DNA of 64,000 bases from Streptococcus sp. 116-D4. GTDB taxonomy: Bacteria; Bacillota; Bacilli; Lactobacillales; Streptococcaceae. The DNA is taken from the NCBI RefSeq assembly GCF_009731465.1, contig NZ_AP021887.1, positions 1,544,001 through 1,608,000 on the forward strand, in the 5' to 3' direction. Positions 1-9,021 of the stretch are shown here, piece by piece. A model generated the notes under the pieces. That model saw only the letters and a list, made by a program, of their open reading frames with translations, searched no databases and was not told where the DNA came from. How positions within the stretch are numbered: position 1 is the stretch's first letter; each line of letters opens with the position of its first letter. Made by a program: the position numbers and the translations under genes.

Positions 1-318
1 TACACACACGACCGTGAAGATGCAGATGTACAAATCCCTGCCTTTCTTATGAACTTGGTTTCTGGCGTTCAAGCTCAAAAAGACGAGTTGGATAAACAAA
101 TCAACCAGCACCTAAAGTCAGGATGGACAGTTGAACGCTTGACTTTAGTCGAAAAAAACTTACTACGCTTGGGGATCTTTGAAATTACATCATTTGATAC
201 ACCTCAGTTGGTAGCAGTCAATGAAGCTATTGAACTTGCTAAGAGTTTTTCAGATCAAAAATCAGCCCGCTTTATCAACGGACTGCTTAGTCAATTTGTA
301 ACTGAAGAAAATGAATAA
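1..318 (+). CDS. nusB: NusB antitermination factor, 3' part
   Basis: C-terminal 105 residues of NusB, the small all-helical protein that binds boxA RNA with NusE (S10) in rRNA antitermination complexes. The frame is open from the first base of the window, so the start lies upstream; the internal ATG at 49 is not the start. The segment keeps the family's closing features: a [13 protein letters not shown] helix, an [12 protein letters not shown] helix and a final FINGLLSQ helix. The stop at 316-318 is followed by two hairpins. Very sure of the family; only the N-terminal third is missing from view. Confidence 0.95.
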   Translation, partial: YTHDREDADVQIPAFLMNLVSGVQAQKDELDKQINQHLKSGWTVERLTLVEKNLLRLGIFEITSFDTPQLVAVNEAIELAKSFSDQKSARFINGLLSQFVTEENE

Positions 319-321
319 TTG

Positions 322-351
322 AAAAGGTGTTTGATCTTCCAAGCACCTTTT
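322..351 (+). terminator. Hairpin after nusB
   Basis: Inverted repeat aaaaggtg/caccttt just after the nusB stop. The tract after it is not strongly T-rich, so termination here may be weak; the longer hairpin at 381-420 follows. Confidence 0.45.
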
Positions 352-380
352 GAACCTCCCCTCTGCGCAGAGTAAGAACC

Positions 381-420
381 ACACAAAAACTAGAACTGGT
401 ACTCAGTTCTAGTTTTTGTG
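381..420. terminator. Long terminator-like hairpin split by the IS
   Basis: Arms 382-397 and 405-420 are perfect complements (16 bp, loop of 7) and include a T-run on one side and an A-run on the other, so the stem could serve both nusB and the convergent acc operon. The IS inserted at the distal edge of the right arm: its 8-bp target duplication (412-419) is part of that arm, and the sequence after the other copy (1833 onward) continues the original arm. Confidence 0.6.
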
Positions 421-1832
421 GCTCTTTGTCAACTGTAGTGGGTTGAAGTCAGCTAAGCTCGAGAAAGGACAAAATTCGTCCTTTCTTTTTTGATGTTCAG
501 AGCGATAAAAATTCTTTTTTTGAAGTTTTCAAAGTTCCGAAATCCAAAGGCGTTACGTTTGATAAGTTTGATGAGATTATTGGTCGCTTCCAATTTTGCG
601 TTGGAATAAGGTAATTGAAGAGCGTTGATGATTTTCTCTTTGTTCTTTAGAAAGGTTTTAAAGACAGTCTGAAAAATAGGATGAACCTGCTTTTGATTGT
701 CCTCAATGAGTCCGAAAAATTTCTCAGGATCTTTGTTCTGAAAGTGAAAAAGCAAGAGCTGATAGAGCTGATAGTGGTGTTTTAAGTCTTCTGAATAGCT
801 CAAAAGCTTGTCTAGAATCTCTTTATTGGTCAAGTGCATACGAAAAGTAGGGCGATAAAAGCGTTTATCACTCAATTTACGACTATCCTGTTGGATGAGT
901 TTCCAGTAGCGCTTGATAGCCTTGTATTCATGAGATTTTCGCTCAAACTGATTCATGATTTGGACACGCACACGACTCATAGCACGACTAAGATGTTGCA
1001 CAATGTGAAAGCGATCAAGTACAATTTTAGCACACGGAAAAAGCTGTTTAGCCAAGTCATAGTAGGGACTAAACATATCCATCGTAATGATCTTCACTCG
1101 ACATCGGACGGTTCGATCATATTTAAGAAAGTGATTTCGAATGATAGCTTGTGTTCTACCTTCAAGAACAGTGATGATATTGAGCTTATCAAAATCTTGC
1201 GCAATGAAACTCATCTTTCCCTTAGTGAAGGCATACTCGTCCCAGGACATAATTTCAGGAAGACGAGAAAGATCATGCTTAAAACGGAAGTCATTGAGCT
1301 TGCGAATAACAGTTGAAGTTGAAATGGACAGCTGATGAGCAATATCGGTCATAGAAGTTTTTTCAATCAATTTTTGCGCAATCTTTTGGTTGATGATACG
1401 AGGGATTTGATGATTTTTCTTTACTAGAGGAGTCTCAGCCACCATCATTTTTGAGCACTGATAGCACTTGAATCGACGCTTTTTCAAGAGAATTCTAGTA
1501 GGCATACCGGTCGTTTCGAGGTAAGGAATCTTAGACGGTTTTTGAAAGTCATATTTCTTCATTTGACTTCCACAATTAGGACAAGATGGAGCCTTATAAT
1601 CCAATTTAGCGATGATTTCCTTGTGTGTATCCCTATTGGTGATATCTAGAATCTTGATGTTTGGGTCTTTAATATCGAGCAGTTTTGTGATAAAATGTAA
1701 TTGTTCCATATGAATCTTTCTAATGAGTTGTTTTGTCGCTTTTCATTATAGGTCATATGGGACTTTTTTTCTACAACAAAATAGCTCCATAATATCTATA
1801 GGGGATTTACCCACTACAAATATTATAGAGCC
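420..1832 (-). mobile_element. ISL3-family insertion sequence (IS1167-like)
   Basis: Complete 1,413-bp element. The 24-bp imperfect terminal inverted repeats at 420-443 and 1809-1832 match at 18 of 24 positions, with identical outer six (ggctct) and inner ten (tgtagtgggt) bases. It is flanked by a perfect 8-bp direct repeat GTTTTTGT (412-419 and 1833-1840), the duplication size typical of ISL3. The single transposase ORF is intact. A long imperfect hairpin (1785-1830) overlaps the promoter-side end. IS1167 is the well-known pneumococcal member of this family; that name is assigned from memory of its size and host and has not been checked by alignment. Confidence 0.93.
453..1709 (-). CDS. ISL3-family transposase
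   Basis: 418-residue transposase that would catalyse cut-and-paste movement of the surrounding element. The N-terminus has a zinc-finger-like pair (CPNCGSQ near residue 43 and CYQC near 81), followed by a helix-turn-helix stretch (TSMTDIAHQLSISTSTVIRK, about 118-137). The DDE catalytic core can be followed through MSWDEYAF, ITMDMFSPYY, VLDRFHIVQ and the C-terminal LEATNNLIK. The length is full for ISL3 and there is no frameshift, unlike many decayed pneumococcal copies, so the element may be active. The gene lies in opposite orientation to nusB and parallel to the acc operon. Confidence 0.93.
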   Translation of the reverse strand: MEQLHFITKLLDIKDPNIKILDITNRDTHKEIIAKLDYKAPSCPNCGSQMKKYDFQKPSKIPYLETTGMPTRILLKKRRFKCYQCSKMMVAETPLVKKNHQIPRIINQKIAQKLIEKTSMTDIAHQLSISTSTVIRKLNDFRFKHDLSRLPEIMSWDEYAFTKGKMSFIAQDFDKLNIITVLEGRTQAIIRNHFLKYDRTVRCRVKIITMDMFSPYYDLAKQLFPCAKIVLDRFHIVQHLSRAMSRVRVQIMNQFERKSHEYKAIKRYWKLIQQDSRKLSDKRFYRPTFRMHLTNKEILDKLLSYSEDLKHHYQLYQLLLFHFQNKDPEKFFGLIEDNQKQVHPIFQTVFKTFLKNKEKIINALQLPYSNAKLEATNNLIKLIKRNAFGFRNFENFKKRIFIALNIKKERTNFVLSRA

Positions 1833-1856
1833 GTTTTTGTGTATTCTGAAGAATGA

Positions 1857-1966
1857 TACTCAATAAAAATCAAAGTGCAAACTAGAAATCGAGCCGTAGG
1901 CTACTCAAAATACGGTTTTGAGATTGTGAATAGAACTGACGTAGTTTGAAGAGATTTTCGAAAGTA
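1857..1966 (+). repeat. RUP element
   Basis: About 110 bp beginning tactcaataaaaatcaaag and ending gagattttcgaaagta, with the internal ctcaaaa/ttttgag stem. It matches the RUP (repeat unit of pneumococcus) pattern and its TA-bounded ends, thought to be moved by an IS630-type transposase. It abuts the accA stop codon, and its last base is one base before the stop. Slightly diverged from the other copies here. Confidence 0.8.
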
Positions 1967-2734
1967 TTAGTATTTTCTAAATCGTTGATAACGTTCTTCC
2001 AACAACGCTTCTAACGGTTTTTGTGAAAGTAGAGCTAGCTCAGCTTGAAGTTCTTTTTTGACACTCTTAATCAGTTCTTTACTAGAAAGTCCTGCTTCAG
2101 AAATCACCTTATCCACCACGTCCATTTCTAGCAGCTCATGCGAAGTGATTTTCATCAACTCAGCTGCTTCCATGGCACGCGTGCCATCTTTCCATAAGAT
2201 AGAAGCAAAGCCTTCCGGACTGAGAATGGCATAGATAGAGTTTTCTAGCATCCAAACACGGTCAGCCACTGCTAGAGCCAGAGCCCCACCTGAACCACCT
2301 TCTCCGATAATAATGGCGATAATGGGCACTTTGAGGTCGCTCATCTCCATGAGGTTACGAGCAATGGCTTCACCTTGACCACGTTCTTCTGCGCCTACAC
2401 CAGGATAGGCACCCGCAGTATTAATAAAGGTTACAACTGGACGACCAAACTTTTCTGCTTGCTTCATCAAACGAAGGGCTTTTCGGTAACCTTCAGGATG
2501 AGGTTGACCAAAGTTACGGTTAAGATTATCTTGTAAACTTTTACCTTTTTGGATTCCAACAACAGTCACTGCTTGGTCTCCCAACCAACCGATACCACCA
2601 ATAATAGCACCATCATCACGGAAGGAGCGGTCTCCATGCAGCTCAATAAAATCATCAAAAATTCCTGTTGCGAAGTCCAAGGCTGTTAGGCGAGTTTGTT
2701 CACGAGCTTCTCTAACGATTTTCGCAATATTCAT
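1967..2734 (-). CDS. accA: Acetyl-CoA carboxyltransferase subunit alpha
   Basis: Alpha subunit of the carboxyltransferase half of acetyl-CoA carboxylase; with AccD it moves CO2 from carboxybiotin to acetyl-CoA to make malonyl-CoA. The crotonase-fold core shows [17 protein letters not shown] and [17 protein letters not shown]. The start is taken as ATG at 2734, overlapping the accD stop (TGATG) with a GGAGG site 8 bases upstream; a TTG one codon earlier is less likely. 255 residues, the short Gram-positive form. Last gene of the fab/acc cluster. Confidence 0.95.
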   Translation of the reverse strand: MNIAKIVREAREQTRLTALDFATGIFDDFIELHGDRSFRDDGAIIGGIGWLGDQAVTVVGIQKGKSLQDNLNRNFGQPHPEGYRKALRLMKQAEKFGRPVVTFINTAGAYPGVGAEERGQGEAIARNLMEMSDLKVPIIAIIIGEGGSGGALALAVADRVWMLENSIYAILSPEGFASILWKDGTRAMEAAELMKITSHELLEMDVVDKVISEAGLSSKELIKSVKKELQAELALLSQKPLEALLEERYQRFRKY

Positions 2735-3597
2735 CAACTCTCCCTCCTGTGTAGTCTTACTAATCGAGCAATCGTATCTGGCAATTCTCGCCGTTTAATA
2801 ATTGCATCTACAAAACCATGTTCCAGTAAAAACTCTGCTTTCTGGAAGTCTTCTGGTAGGTCTTCTCTTACTGTATTTTCAATCACACGGCGTCCAGCAA
2901 AACCTACCAAACTTTGGGGTTCTGCCAAGATGATATCCCCTTCCATAGCGAAGGAAGCTGTTACTCCTCCAGTCGTCGGGTCTGTAAGGATTGTCAGATA
3001 AAAGAGACCTGCATTGGAATGACGTTTGACTGCTGCAGAGATTTTGGCCATCTGCATCAAGCTCATGATTCCTTCCTGCATGCGTGCTCCACCAGAAGCT
3101 GTAAACAATACGACAGGTAATTTTTCAGCGGTCGCATATTCGAACAAGCGAGTGATCTTCTCACCAACTACTGTCCCCATTGACGCCATAATAAAGTTAG
3201 AATCCATGATGCCAAGGGCAACCTTCTCTCCCTTAATCAAAGCTGTTCCTGTTACAACAGCCTCATCAAGACCTGTCTTTTCACGCATCAAAGTCAATTT
3301 TTTACGATAGCCTGGAAAATTCAAAGGATCCTGAGTCTCAATTCCTTTAAACATTTCCAAAAACGTACCCATATCAATGGTTAAAGCTAAACGCTCTTGA
3401 GCTGAAATACGGAAAGTATAGCCACAGTGAGGGCATATACGCTCACTCCCCAAGTCCTTTTGATAAATCGTATATTTGCAACCTGGACACTGAGAGAATA
3501 ATTCATCCGGAACCTCTGGCTTGTTCTGAGGTTGATTTACAGTCGAACGATTGGGATTGATTCGAATATATTTATCTTTTTTACTAAATAGAGCCAT
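2734..3597 (-). CDS. accD: Acetyl-CoA carboxyltransferase subunit beta
   Basis: Beta subunit of the carboxyltransferase. The N-terminus carries the expected four-cysteine zinc ribbon (CPGCKY near 38-43 and CPHCGY near 56-61). The carboxyltransferase core follows, with [20 protein letters not shown] and the glycine-rich [18 protein letters not shown]. 287 residues, a normal length. It is translationally coupled to accA through a one-base stop/start overlap. A RUP repeat separates it from accC, so expression may depend on read-through of that repeat. Confidence 0.96.
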   Translation of the reverse strand: MALFSKKDKYIRINPNRSTVNQPQNKPEVPDELFSQCPGCKYTIYQKDLGSERICPHCGYTFRISAQERLALTIDMGTFLEMFKGIETQDPLNFPGYRKKLTLMREKTGLDEAVVTGTALIKGEKVALGIMDSNFIMASMGTVVGEKITRLFEYATAEKLPVVLFTASGGARMQEGIMSLMQMAKISAAVKRHSNAGLFYLTILTDPTTGGVTASFAMEGDIILAEPQSLVGFAGRRVIENTVREDLPEDFQKAEFLLEHGFVDAIIKRRELPDTIARLVRLHRRES

Positions 3598-3629
3598 ACA
3601 TCCCCCTTTTCAGTCTTATACTATTTTTA

Positions 3630-3777
3630 TACTCAATGAAAATCAAAGTGCAAACTAGGAAGCTAGACGCAGTTTGCTCAAAGCACTGCTTTGAGGTTAT
3701 AGATAAGACTGACTTCGTCAGTCTTATCTATAATCCAAGGCGAAGCTGACACGGTTTGAAGAGATTTTCGAAGAGTA
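3630..3777 (+). repeat. RUP element with a perfect 17-bp hairpin, inside the acc operon
   Basis: 148-bp copy starting tactcaatgaaaatcaaag and ending gattttcgaagagta, between accC and accD. It contains a perfect inverted repeat (arms 3697-3713 and 3717-3733, 17 bp, loop ttc) where other RUP copies have an imperfect stem. See findings. Confidence 0.9.
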
Positions 3778-3782
3778 TTACA

Positions 3783-5150
3783 TTATTCTTTTTCTTGATA
3801 TTTAGGTAAGAAGGTATCCATCAAGAAGGAAGTATCATAATCTCCAGCAATGACATTACGATCTGAAATGAGGTCAAGCTGGAAATCTGCATTGGTCTGC
3901 ACCCCTTCAATCTCTAATTCATAGAGCGCACGTTGCATTTTCATCAAGGCATCAAAACGATTTTCACCATGAACGATGATTTTAGCAATCATACTATCAT
4001 AGTATGGCGGAATGGTATAACCTGGATAAACTGCAGAGTCAACACGCAAGCCGACACCACCACTTGGCAGATAGAGATTGGTGATCTTACCTGGACTTGG
4101 TGCAAAGTTAAAGGCTGGATTTTCTGCATTGATACGACACTCAATGGCATGGCCTCTTAGAATAATATCTTCTTGCTTAACAGACAGAGGCTGACCTGCC
4201 GCAATACGGATCTGTTCCTTGACTATGTCCACACCCGAAACAAACTCTGTAACGGGATGTTCTACCTGAACACGTGTATTCATTTCCATGAAATAGAATT
4301 TACCACTGGCTTCATCTAGTAGAAACTCAATGGTCCCTGCATTCTCATAACCAACAGACTCCGCAGCGCGAACTGCCGCAGCACCAATTTCATTACGAAG
4401 TGTTTTCCCAATAGCAATTGAAGGACTTTCTTCTAAAACCTTTTGGTTATTTCGCTGAAGCGAACAATCCCGTTCACCTAAATGAATCACATGTCCATGC
4501 TCATCTCCTAGAATTTGAACCTCAATATGGCGAGCTGGATAAATCACCCGTTCAATGTACATGGCACCATTGCCATAATTGGCCTTGGCTTCACTTGAAG
4601 CAGTATCAAAGGCGGAAACGAGGTCTTCTGGTTTTTCAACCTTACGAATCCCTTTACCACCTCCACCTGCTGAAGCCTTGAGCATAACAGGATAGCCAAT
4701 TTTTTCAGCGACAGTCAAAGCTTCCTTAGAGTTATGTACTTCTCCATCTGAACCTGGAATGACAGGCACACCTGCTTTAATCATCTGAGCGCGCGCATTG
4801 ATCTTGTCTCCCATCATATCCATAACATGGCCAGATGGACCGATAAACTTAATCCCCACCTCTTCACACATAGTTGCAAATTTGGAATTTTCACTGAGAA
4901 ATCCGAAACCTGGGTGAATGGCTTCTGCCTCAGTCAAGACTGCAGCTGATAGAACTGCATTGATATTGAGATAAGACTCTGTTGCCTTGCCAGGTCCGAT
5001 ACAAACTGCCTCATCTGCCAAAAGCGTGTGGAGAGCTTCCTTATCAGCAGTTGAATAAACCGCCACCGTCGCAATCCCCAGTTCACGCGCCGCACGGATA
5101 ATCCGAACCGCAATTTCACCACGATTAGCAATTAAAATTTTTCGAAACAT
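3783..5150 (-). CDS. accC: Biotin carboxylase
   Basis: Carboxylates the biotin carried on AccB using ATP and bicarbonate, the first half-reaction of acetyl-CoA carboxylase. 455 residues with the family order: N-terminal KILIANRGEIAVRIIRA, ATP-grasp glycine loop KASAGGGGKGIR (about 158-169), EMNTRVQVEHPVTE near 289-302, and the C-terminal lid. It sits 11 bp after fabZ. The downstream neighbour accD lies beyond a RUP. Confidence 0.97.
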   Translation of the reverse strand: MFRKILIANRGEIAVRIIRAARELGIATVAVYSTADKEALHTLLADEAVCIGPGKATESYLNINAVLSAAVLTEAEAIHPGFGFLSENSKFATMCEEVGIKFIGPSGHVMDMMGDKINARAQMIKAGVPVIPGSDGEVHNSKEALTVAEKIGYPVMLKASAGGGGKGIRKVEKPEDLVSAFDTASSEAKANYGNGAMYIERVIYPARHIEVQILGDEHGHVIHLGERDCSLQRNNQKVLEESPSIAIGKTLRNEIGAAAVRAAESVGYENAGTIEFLLDEASGKFYFMEMNTRVQVEHPVTEFVSGVDIVKEQIRIAAGQPLSVKQEDIILRGHAIECRINAENPAFNFAPSPGKITNLYLPSGGVGLRVDSAVYPGYTIPPYYDSMIAKIIVHGENRFDALMKMQRALYELEIEGVQTNADFQLDLISDRNVIAGDYDTSFLMDTFLPKYQEKE

Positions 5151-5161
5151 GGAGAACCTCC

Positions 5162-5584
5162 TTAGTTCCCTATTGCAAAGGTAAGAGTACCACTAGCTGC
5201 AAGCTTGCCATCCACTTCAGCCTTTGCTTCAACCACAGCAATCGTGCCACGACGTTTGACAAAAGTCGCTGTCATAAGCAATTGGTCACCAGGTACAACT
5301 TGCTTCTTAAACTTGACCTTGTCCATACCAGCATAAAAGACCAGTTTTCCCTTATTTTCAGGTTTTGATAACTCCAAGACACCAGCAGTTTGCGCCAAGG
5401 CTTCCATGATCAGAACACCTGGCATAACTGGATACTGAGGAAAATGACCGGTAAAGAAGGGCTCATTGATGGTTACATTTTTGATAGCAACAATGGTATC
5501 CTCGCCCACTTCCAACACACGGTCCACTAGGAGCATAGGATAACGGTGGGGAAGAGCTTCTTTGATTCCTTGAATATCGATCAT
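5162..5584 (-). CDS. fabZ: 3-hydroxyacyl-ACP dehydratase FabZ
   Basis: Hot-dog-fold dehydratase that removes water from 3-hydroxyacyl-ACP. 140 residues. The catalytic histidine lies in [11 protein letters not shown], with the partner glutamate in LIMEALAQ. Streptococci have no FabA; here FabZ works with FabM to create unsaturated chains. Its start overlaps the accB stop by four bases, indicating coupling. Confidence 0.96.
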   Translation of the reverse strand: MIDIQGIKEALPHRYPMLLVDRVLEVGEDTIVAIKNVTINEPFFTGHFPQYPVMPGVLIMEALAQTAGVLELSKPENKGKLVFYAGMDKVKFKKQVVPGDQLLMTATFVKRRGTIAVVEAKAEVDGKLAASGTLTFAIGN

Positions 5585-6066
5585 TTGATACGTACCAATC
5601 CTTTACCAAACTCAACCATTTCTTCGTTAGAAACGAGAATTTCCGTTACCACACCATCCTTAGGAGCTGGGATTTCATTCATGACTTTCATAGCTTCGAT
5701 AATCACCAATGTTTGACCTTTTTTGACACTATCACCAACTGTAACAAAGGCAGGTTTATCAGGACCAGCAGCCAAGTAAGCCACTCCGACAAGTGGACTC
5801 TCTACAACATCTCCCTCAGCAACTAGACTTGTTTCTGCTGGAACTGGAACCTCTTCCACTACAGTTTCTGTTGAAGCAGATGACGGAGCTACTGGACTTG
5901 GTGTTGCTAGAACGGGCCCTGGAGCAACTTGAGCTGCAACTTCAGACACCAGTCTCGCTTCATTCTTGCTAAACTGCAACTCATCCGTCCCATTTTTATA
6001 AGAAAATTCTCTCAAACTTGACTGGTCAAATTGGGCCATCAAGTCTTTAATATCGTTTAAATTCAT
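5581..6066 (-). CDS. accB: Biotin carboxyl carrier protein
   Basis: Carries the covalently bound biotin between AccC and the AccA/AccD carboxyltransferase. The C-terminal biotinyl domain shows the EAMKVMNE motif with biotin-accepting Lys127. Residues about 45-88 form a flexible Pro/Ala/Val-rich linker. 161 residues, a normal length. Its position between fabF and fabZ is standard for streptococci. Confidence 0.96.
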   Translation of the reverse strand: MNLNDIKDLMAQFDQSSLREFSYKNGTDELQFSKNEARLVSEVAAQVAPGPVLATPSPVAPSSASTETVVEEVPVPAETSLVAEGDVVESPLVGVAYLAAGPDKPAFVTVGDSVKKGQTLVIIEAMKVMNEIPAPKDGVVTEILVSNEEMVEFGKGLVRIK

Positions 6067-6068
6067 AC

Positions 6069-7304
6069 TTATTTATTCTCCCAACGTTTGAAAGCAAGAA
6101 CTGCATTGTGGCCACCAAAACCAAATGTATTTGAAATAGCGTATGGAATTTCTTGCTCCAAGCCTTGTCCATAAACGACATTGGCTTCGATATAATCTGA
6201 TACTTCGCTTGTCCCAGCTGTCATTGGTACAAAGTTGTGACGCATAGCCTCGATTGTTATGATAGCTTCTACTGCACCTGCAGCACCCAGCAAATGTCCT
6301 GTGAATGATTTGGTTGATGATACAGGTACTTCCTTACCAAGAACAGCTACGATGGCACCACTTTCTCCTTTTTCATTAGCAGGAGTTGATGTACCATGAG
6401 CATTGACATAGGCTACTTGCTCTGGGGAAATCTCAGCTTCTTCCAAGGCTAATTTGATGGCCTTGATAGCTCCCTGACCTTCTGGATGCGGTGAAGTCAT
6501 GTGGTAGGCATCACAAGTATTTCCGTAACCAACTACTTCAGCAAGGATAGTAGCCCCACGTTTTTCAGCATGCTCTAAACTTTCAAGAAGCAACATCCCT
6601 GAACCTTCTCCCATGACAAAACCATTGCGATCCTTATCAAATGGGATAGAAGCACGAGTTGGATCCGCTGTAGTAGAGAGAGCTGTTAGGGCTTGGAAAC
6701 CAGCAATAGCAAAAGGTGTAATAGAGGCTTCTGAACCACCTACCAACATAACGTCTTGGAAACCAAATTTAATTGAGCGGAAGGCATCCCCAATCGCGTC
6801 ATTTGATGAAGCACAGGCAGTATTGATGGATTTACAAACACCGTTTGCTCCAAAACGCATAGCAACATTTCCTGAAGCCATATTTGGCAAGGCTTTTGGA
6901 AGGGTCAATGGTTTCACACGTTTTGGTCCTTTGTCATTTAGGCGAAGAACTTGATCTTCAATTTCTTTAATTCCACCAATACCAGAGGCAACAATAACAC
7001 CAAAACGATCCCTGTCAAGAGCTTCTACATCAAGACCTGCATGATTGACAGCTTCTTGGGCTGCGTACAAGGCATATAAAGAATAGTTATCGAAACGATT
7101 GGTATCTTTCTTAACAAAGTATTTATCAAAAGGAAAATCTTGAATTTCTGCCGCATTATGCACATCAAAATCACTATGATCAAATTTTGTAATTGGTCCA
7201 ATTCCGATTTTTCCACTTGTCAAACTATTCCAAAATTCTTCTGGTGTATTTCCGATTGGAGATGTTACTCCATAACCTGTTACTACTACGCGATTTAGTT
7301 TCAT
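6069..7304 (-). CDS. fabF: 3-oxoacyl-ACP synthase II
   Basis: Elongating condensing enzyme that adds malonyl-ACP two-carbon units to acyl-ACP. Thiolase fold with nucleophile Cys164 in NTACASS, and the two histidines in NAHGTSTPANE and TGHLLGAAG. ATG at 7304 is preferred because AGAGG lies 8 bases before it; a GTG at 7313 in frame overlaps that site. 411 residues. Two bases separate its stop from the accB start. Confidence 0.96.
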   Translation of the reverse strand: MKLNRVVVTGYGVTSPIGNTPEEFWNSLTSGKIGIGPITKFDHSDFDVHNAAEIQDFPFDKYFVKKDTNRFDNYSLYALYAAQEAVNHAGLDVEALDRDRFGVIVASGIGGIKEIEDQVLRLNDKGPKRVKPLTLPKALPNMASGNVAMRFGANGVCKSINTACASSNDAIGDAFRSIKFGFQDVMLVGGSEASITPFAIAGFQALTALSTTADPTRASIPFDKDRNGFVMGEGSGMLLLESLEHAEKRGATILAEVVGYGNTCDAYHMTSPHPEGQGAIKAIKLALEEAEISPEQVAYVNAHGTSTPANEKGESGAIVAVLGKEVPVSSTKSFTGHLLGAAGAVEAIITIEAMRHNFVPMTAGTSEVSDYIEANVVYGQGLEQEIPYAISNTFGFGGHNAVLAFKRWENK

Positions 7305-7325
7305 CTTTTTCACCTCTAGCTTCTG

Positions 7326-8057
7326 CTACATACTGAGGCCACCATCAATGGCAACCACTTGACCAGTTAGATAATCTTGGCCTGCTAAAAATACTGTCAA
7401 ATCTGCAACCTGCTCTGCCTGCCCAAATTCTTTCATGGGAATTTGCGCCAGCATGGCATCTTTTACCTTGTCTGATAGAACGGCTGTCATATCGGACTCA
7501 ATCATCCCAGGTGCAATGGCATTAACCCTGATATTGCGATTGGCTACTTCACGCGCTACAGACTTGGTAAAACCAATCAAACCAGCCTTAGAAGCTGCAT
7601 AGTTAGATTGACCGATATTTCCCATCAAACCAACAACACTAGACATATTAATGATAGCACCTTCTCTGGCTTTCATCATCGGTTTCAAGACTGATTGTGT
7701 CATGTTAAAGGCACCAGTCAGGTTCACTTTAAGCACTTTTTCAAAATCTGCTTCTGTCATCTTGAGCATCAGGGTGTCTTGGGTAATTCCTGCATTGTTG
7801 ACCAAAACATCTACTGAACCCAACTCTGCAATAGCTTGCTCAACCATACGCTTAGCGTCTGCAAAATCTGACACGTCTCCTGATATAGGAACCACCTTGA
7901 CACCATAGTTTGAAAACTCAGCGAGCAATTCTTCTGAGATTGCCCCACGACTGTTTAAAACAATATTGGCTCCTGCTTGAGCAAACTTGTGGGCGATGGC
8001 AAGACCAATCCCACGACTCGAACCTGTAATAAAGATATTTTTATTTTTTAGTTGCAT
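7326..8057 (-). CDS. fabG: 3-oxoacyl-ACP reductase
   Basis: NADPH-dependent short-chain dehydrogenase that reduces 3-oxoacyl-ACP. It shows the Rossmann glycine motif (TGSSRGIG, 11-18), NNAGIT, the active-site serine in MSSVVG and the YAASKAG Tyr-x3-Lys pair. 243 residues. Middle of the fab operon, in its usual order between fabD and fabF. Confidence 0.96.
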   Translation of the reverse strand: MQLKNKNIFITGSSRGIGLAIAHKFAQAGANIVLNSRGAISEELLAEFSNYGVKVVPISGDVSDFADAKRMVEQAIAELGSVDVLVNNAGITQDTLMLKMTEADFEKVLKVNLTGAFNMTQSVLKPMMKAREGAIINMSSVVGLMGNIGQSNYAASKAGLIGFTKSVAREVANRNIRVNAIAPGMIESDMTAVLSDKVKDAMLAQIPMKEFGQAEQVADLTVFLAGQDYLTGQVVAIDGGLSM

Positions 8058-8097
8058 TCTTTTCTCCTGTTTCCTCTTGTATGTATGGGAGAAGGGA

Positions 8098-9021
8098 TTA
8101 CTTGTTTTCTAGCAAGGCTTCCAAGCTAGCCTGATCTTCAACATTGGCTAGTTTAGCGGTCTTATCAATTTTTTTGACAAAGCCTGACAAGACTTTCCCC
8201 GGTCCAATCTCGATAAAGTTGGTTACGCCTGCTCCTTGCATAACCGCAATACTTTCATAGAAACGAACTGGCTCCTTGACCTGACGCGTCAAGAGTTGAG
8301 CAATGGCTTCTTTTTGCATAACTGCAGCTTCTGTATTGCCGACTAGGGGACAAGTAAAATCTGAAAAACTTACCTGCGCTAGAGTTTCAGCTAGTTTCTG
8401 ACTAGCAGACTCAAGGAGAGCGGTGTGAAAAGGCCCTGACACCTTGAGAGGAATCAAGCGTTTGGCACCTGCTTCCTGCAAGAGTTCAACAGCTCGATCA
8501 ACTGCAGCCACTTCTCCACCAATCACGATTTGTGCAGGTGTATTATAGTTGGCTGGTACAACCACTCCAAGTTCAGAAGCTTTTTGACAGGCTTCTTCGA
8601 TGACCTCTACTGGCGTATTGAGAACTGCTACCATCTTACCAGAGCCAGCAGGAGCTGCTTCTTCCATATAGGCGCCACGCTTAGCAACCAAGGCAACCGC
8701 ATCTTCAAAATCCAAGGTACCGCTGGCTACCAAGGCAGAGTACTCTCCAAGAGACAAACCAGCAACCATATCAGGCTGATAGCCTTTTTCTTGCAATAAA
8801 CGGTAGATAGCAACCGAAGTTGCTAAAATAGCTGGTTGCGTATAGCGGGTCTGATTGAGTTTTTCTGCTTCCCTATCAATGAGATAACGCAAATCGTAAC
8901 CAAGCACCTGACTTGCTTGATCAATCGTTTCTTTGACAATAGGGTAGTGATCATAGAGATCCCTGCCCATACCTAGATGCTGGGCACCTTGACCAGCAAA
9001 TAAAAAGGCTGTTTTAGTCAT
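8098..9021 (-). CDS. fabD: Malonyl-CoA:ACP transacylase
   Basis: Transfers malonyl from CoA to acyl carrier protein. The nucleophile elbow AGLSLGEYSA places the active serine at residue 90; the oxyanion motif GQGAQHLGMG is at 10-19 and the catalytic histidine lies in GPFHTALL. 307 residues. Its start overlaps the end of fabK by eight bases. Confidence 0.96.
   Translation of the reverse strand: MTKTAFLFAGQGAQHLGMGRDLYDHYPIVKETIDQASQVLGYDLRYLIDREAEKLNQTRYTQPAILATSVAIYRLLQEKGYQPDMVAGLSLGEYSALVASGTLDFEDAVALVAKRGAYMEEAAPAGSGKMVAVLNTPVEVIEEACQKASELGVVVPANYNTPAQIVIGGEVAAVDRAVELLQEAGAKRLIPLKVSGPFHTALLESASQKLAETLAQVSFSDFTCPLVGNTEAAVMQKEAIAQLLTRQVKEPVRFYESIAVMQGAGVTNFIEIGPGKVLSGFVKKIDKTAKLANVEDQASLEALLENK

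Noticed and set aside
834..1316. 160-residue ORF on the plus strand within the IS
   Set aside because: Antisense shadow of the intact transposase, with no ribosome site and no recognisable motif.
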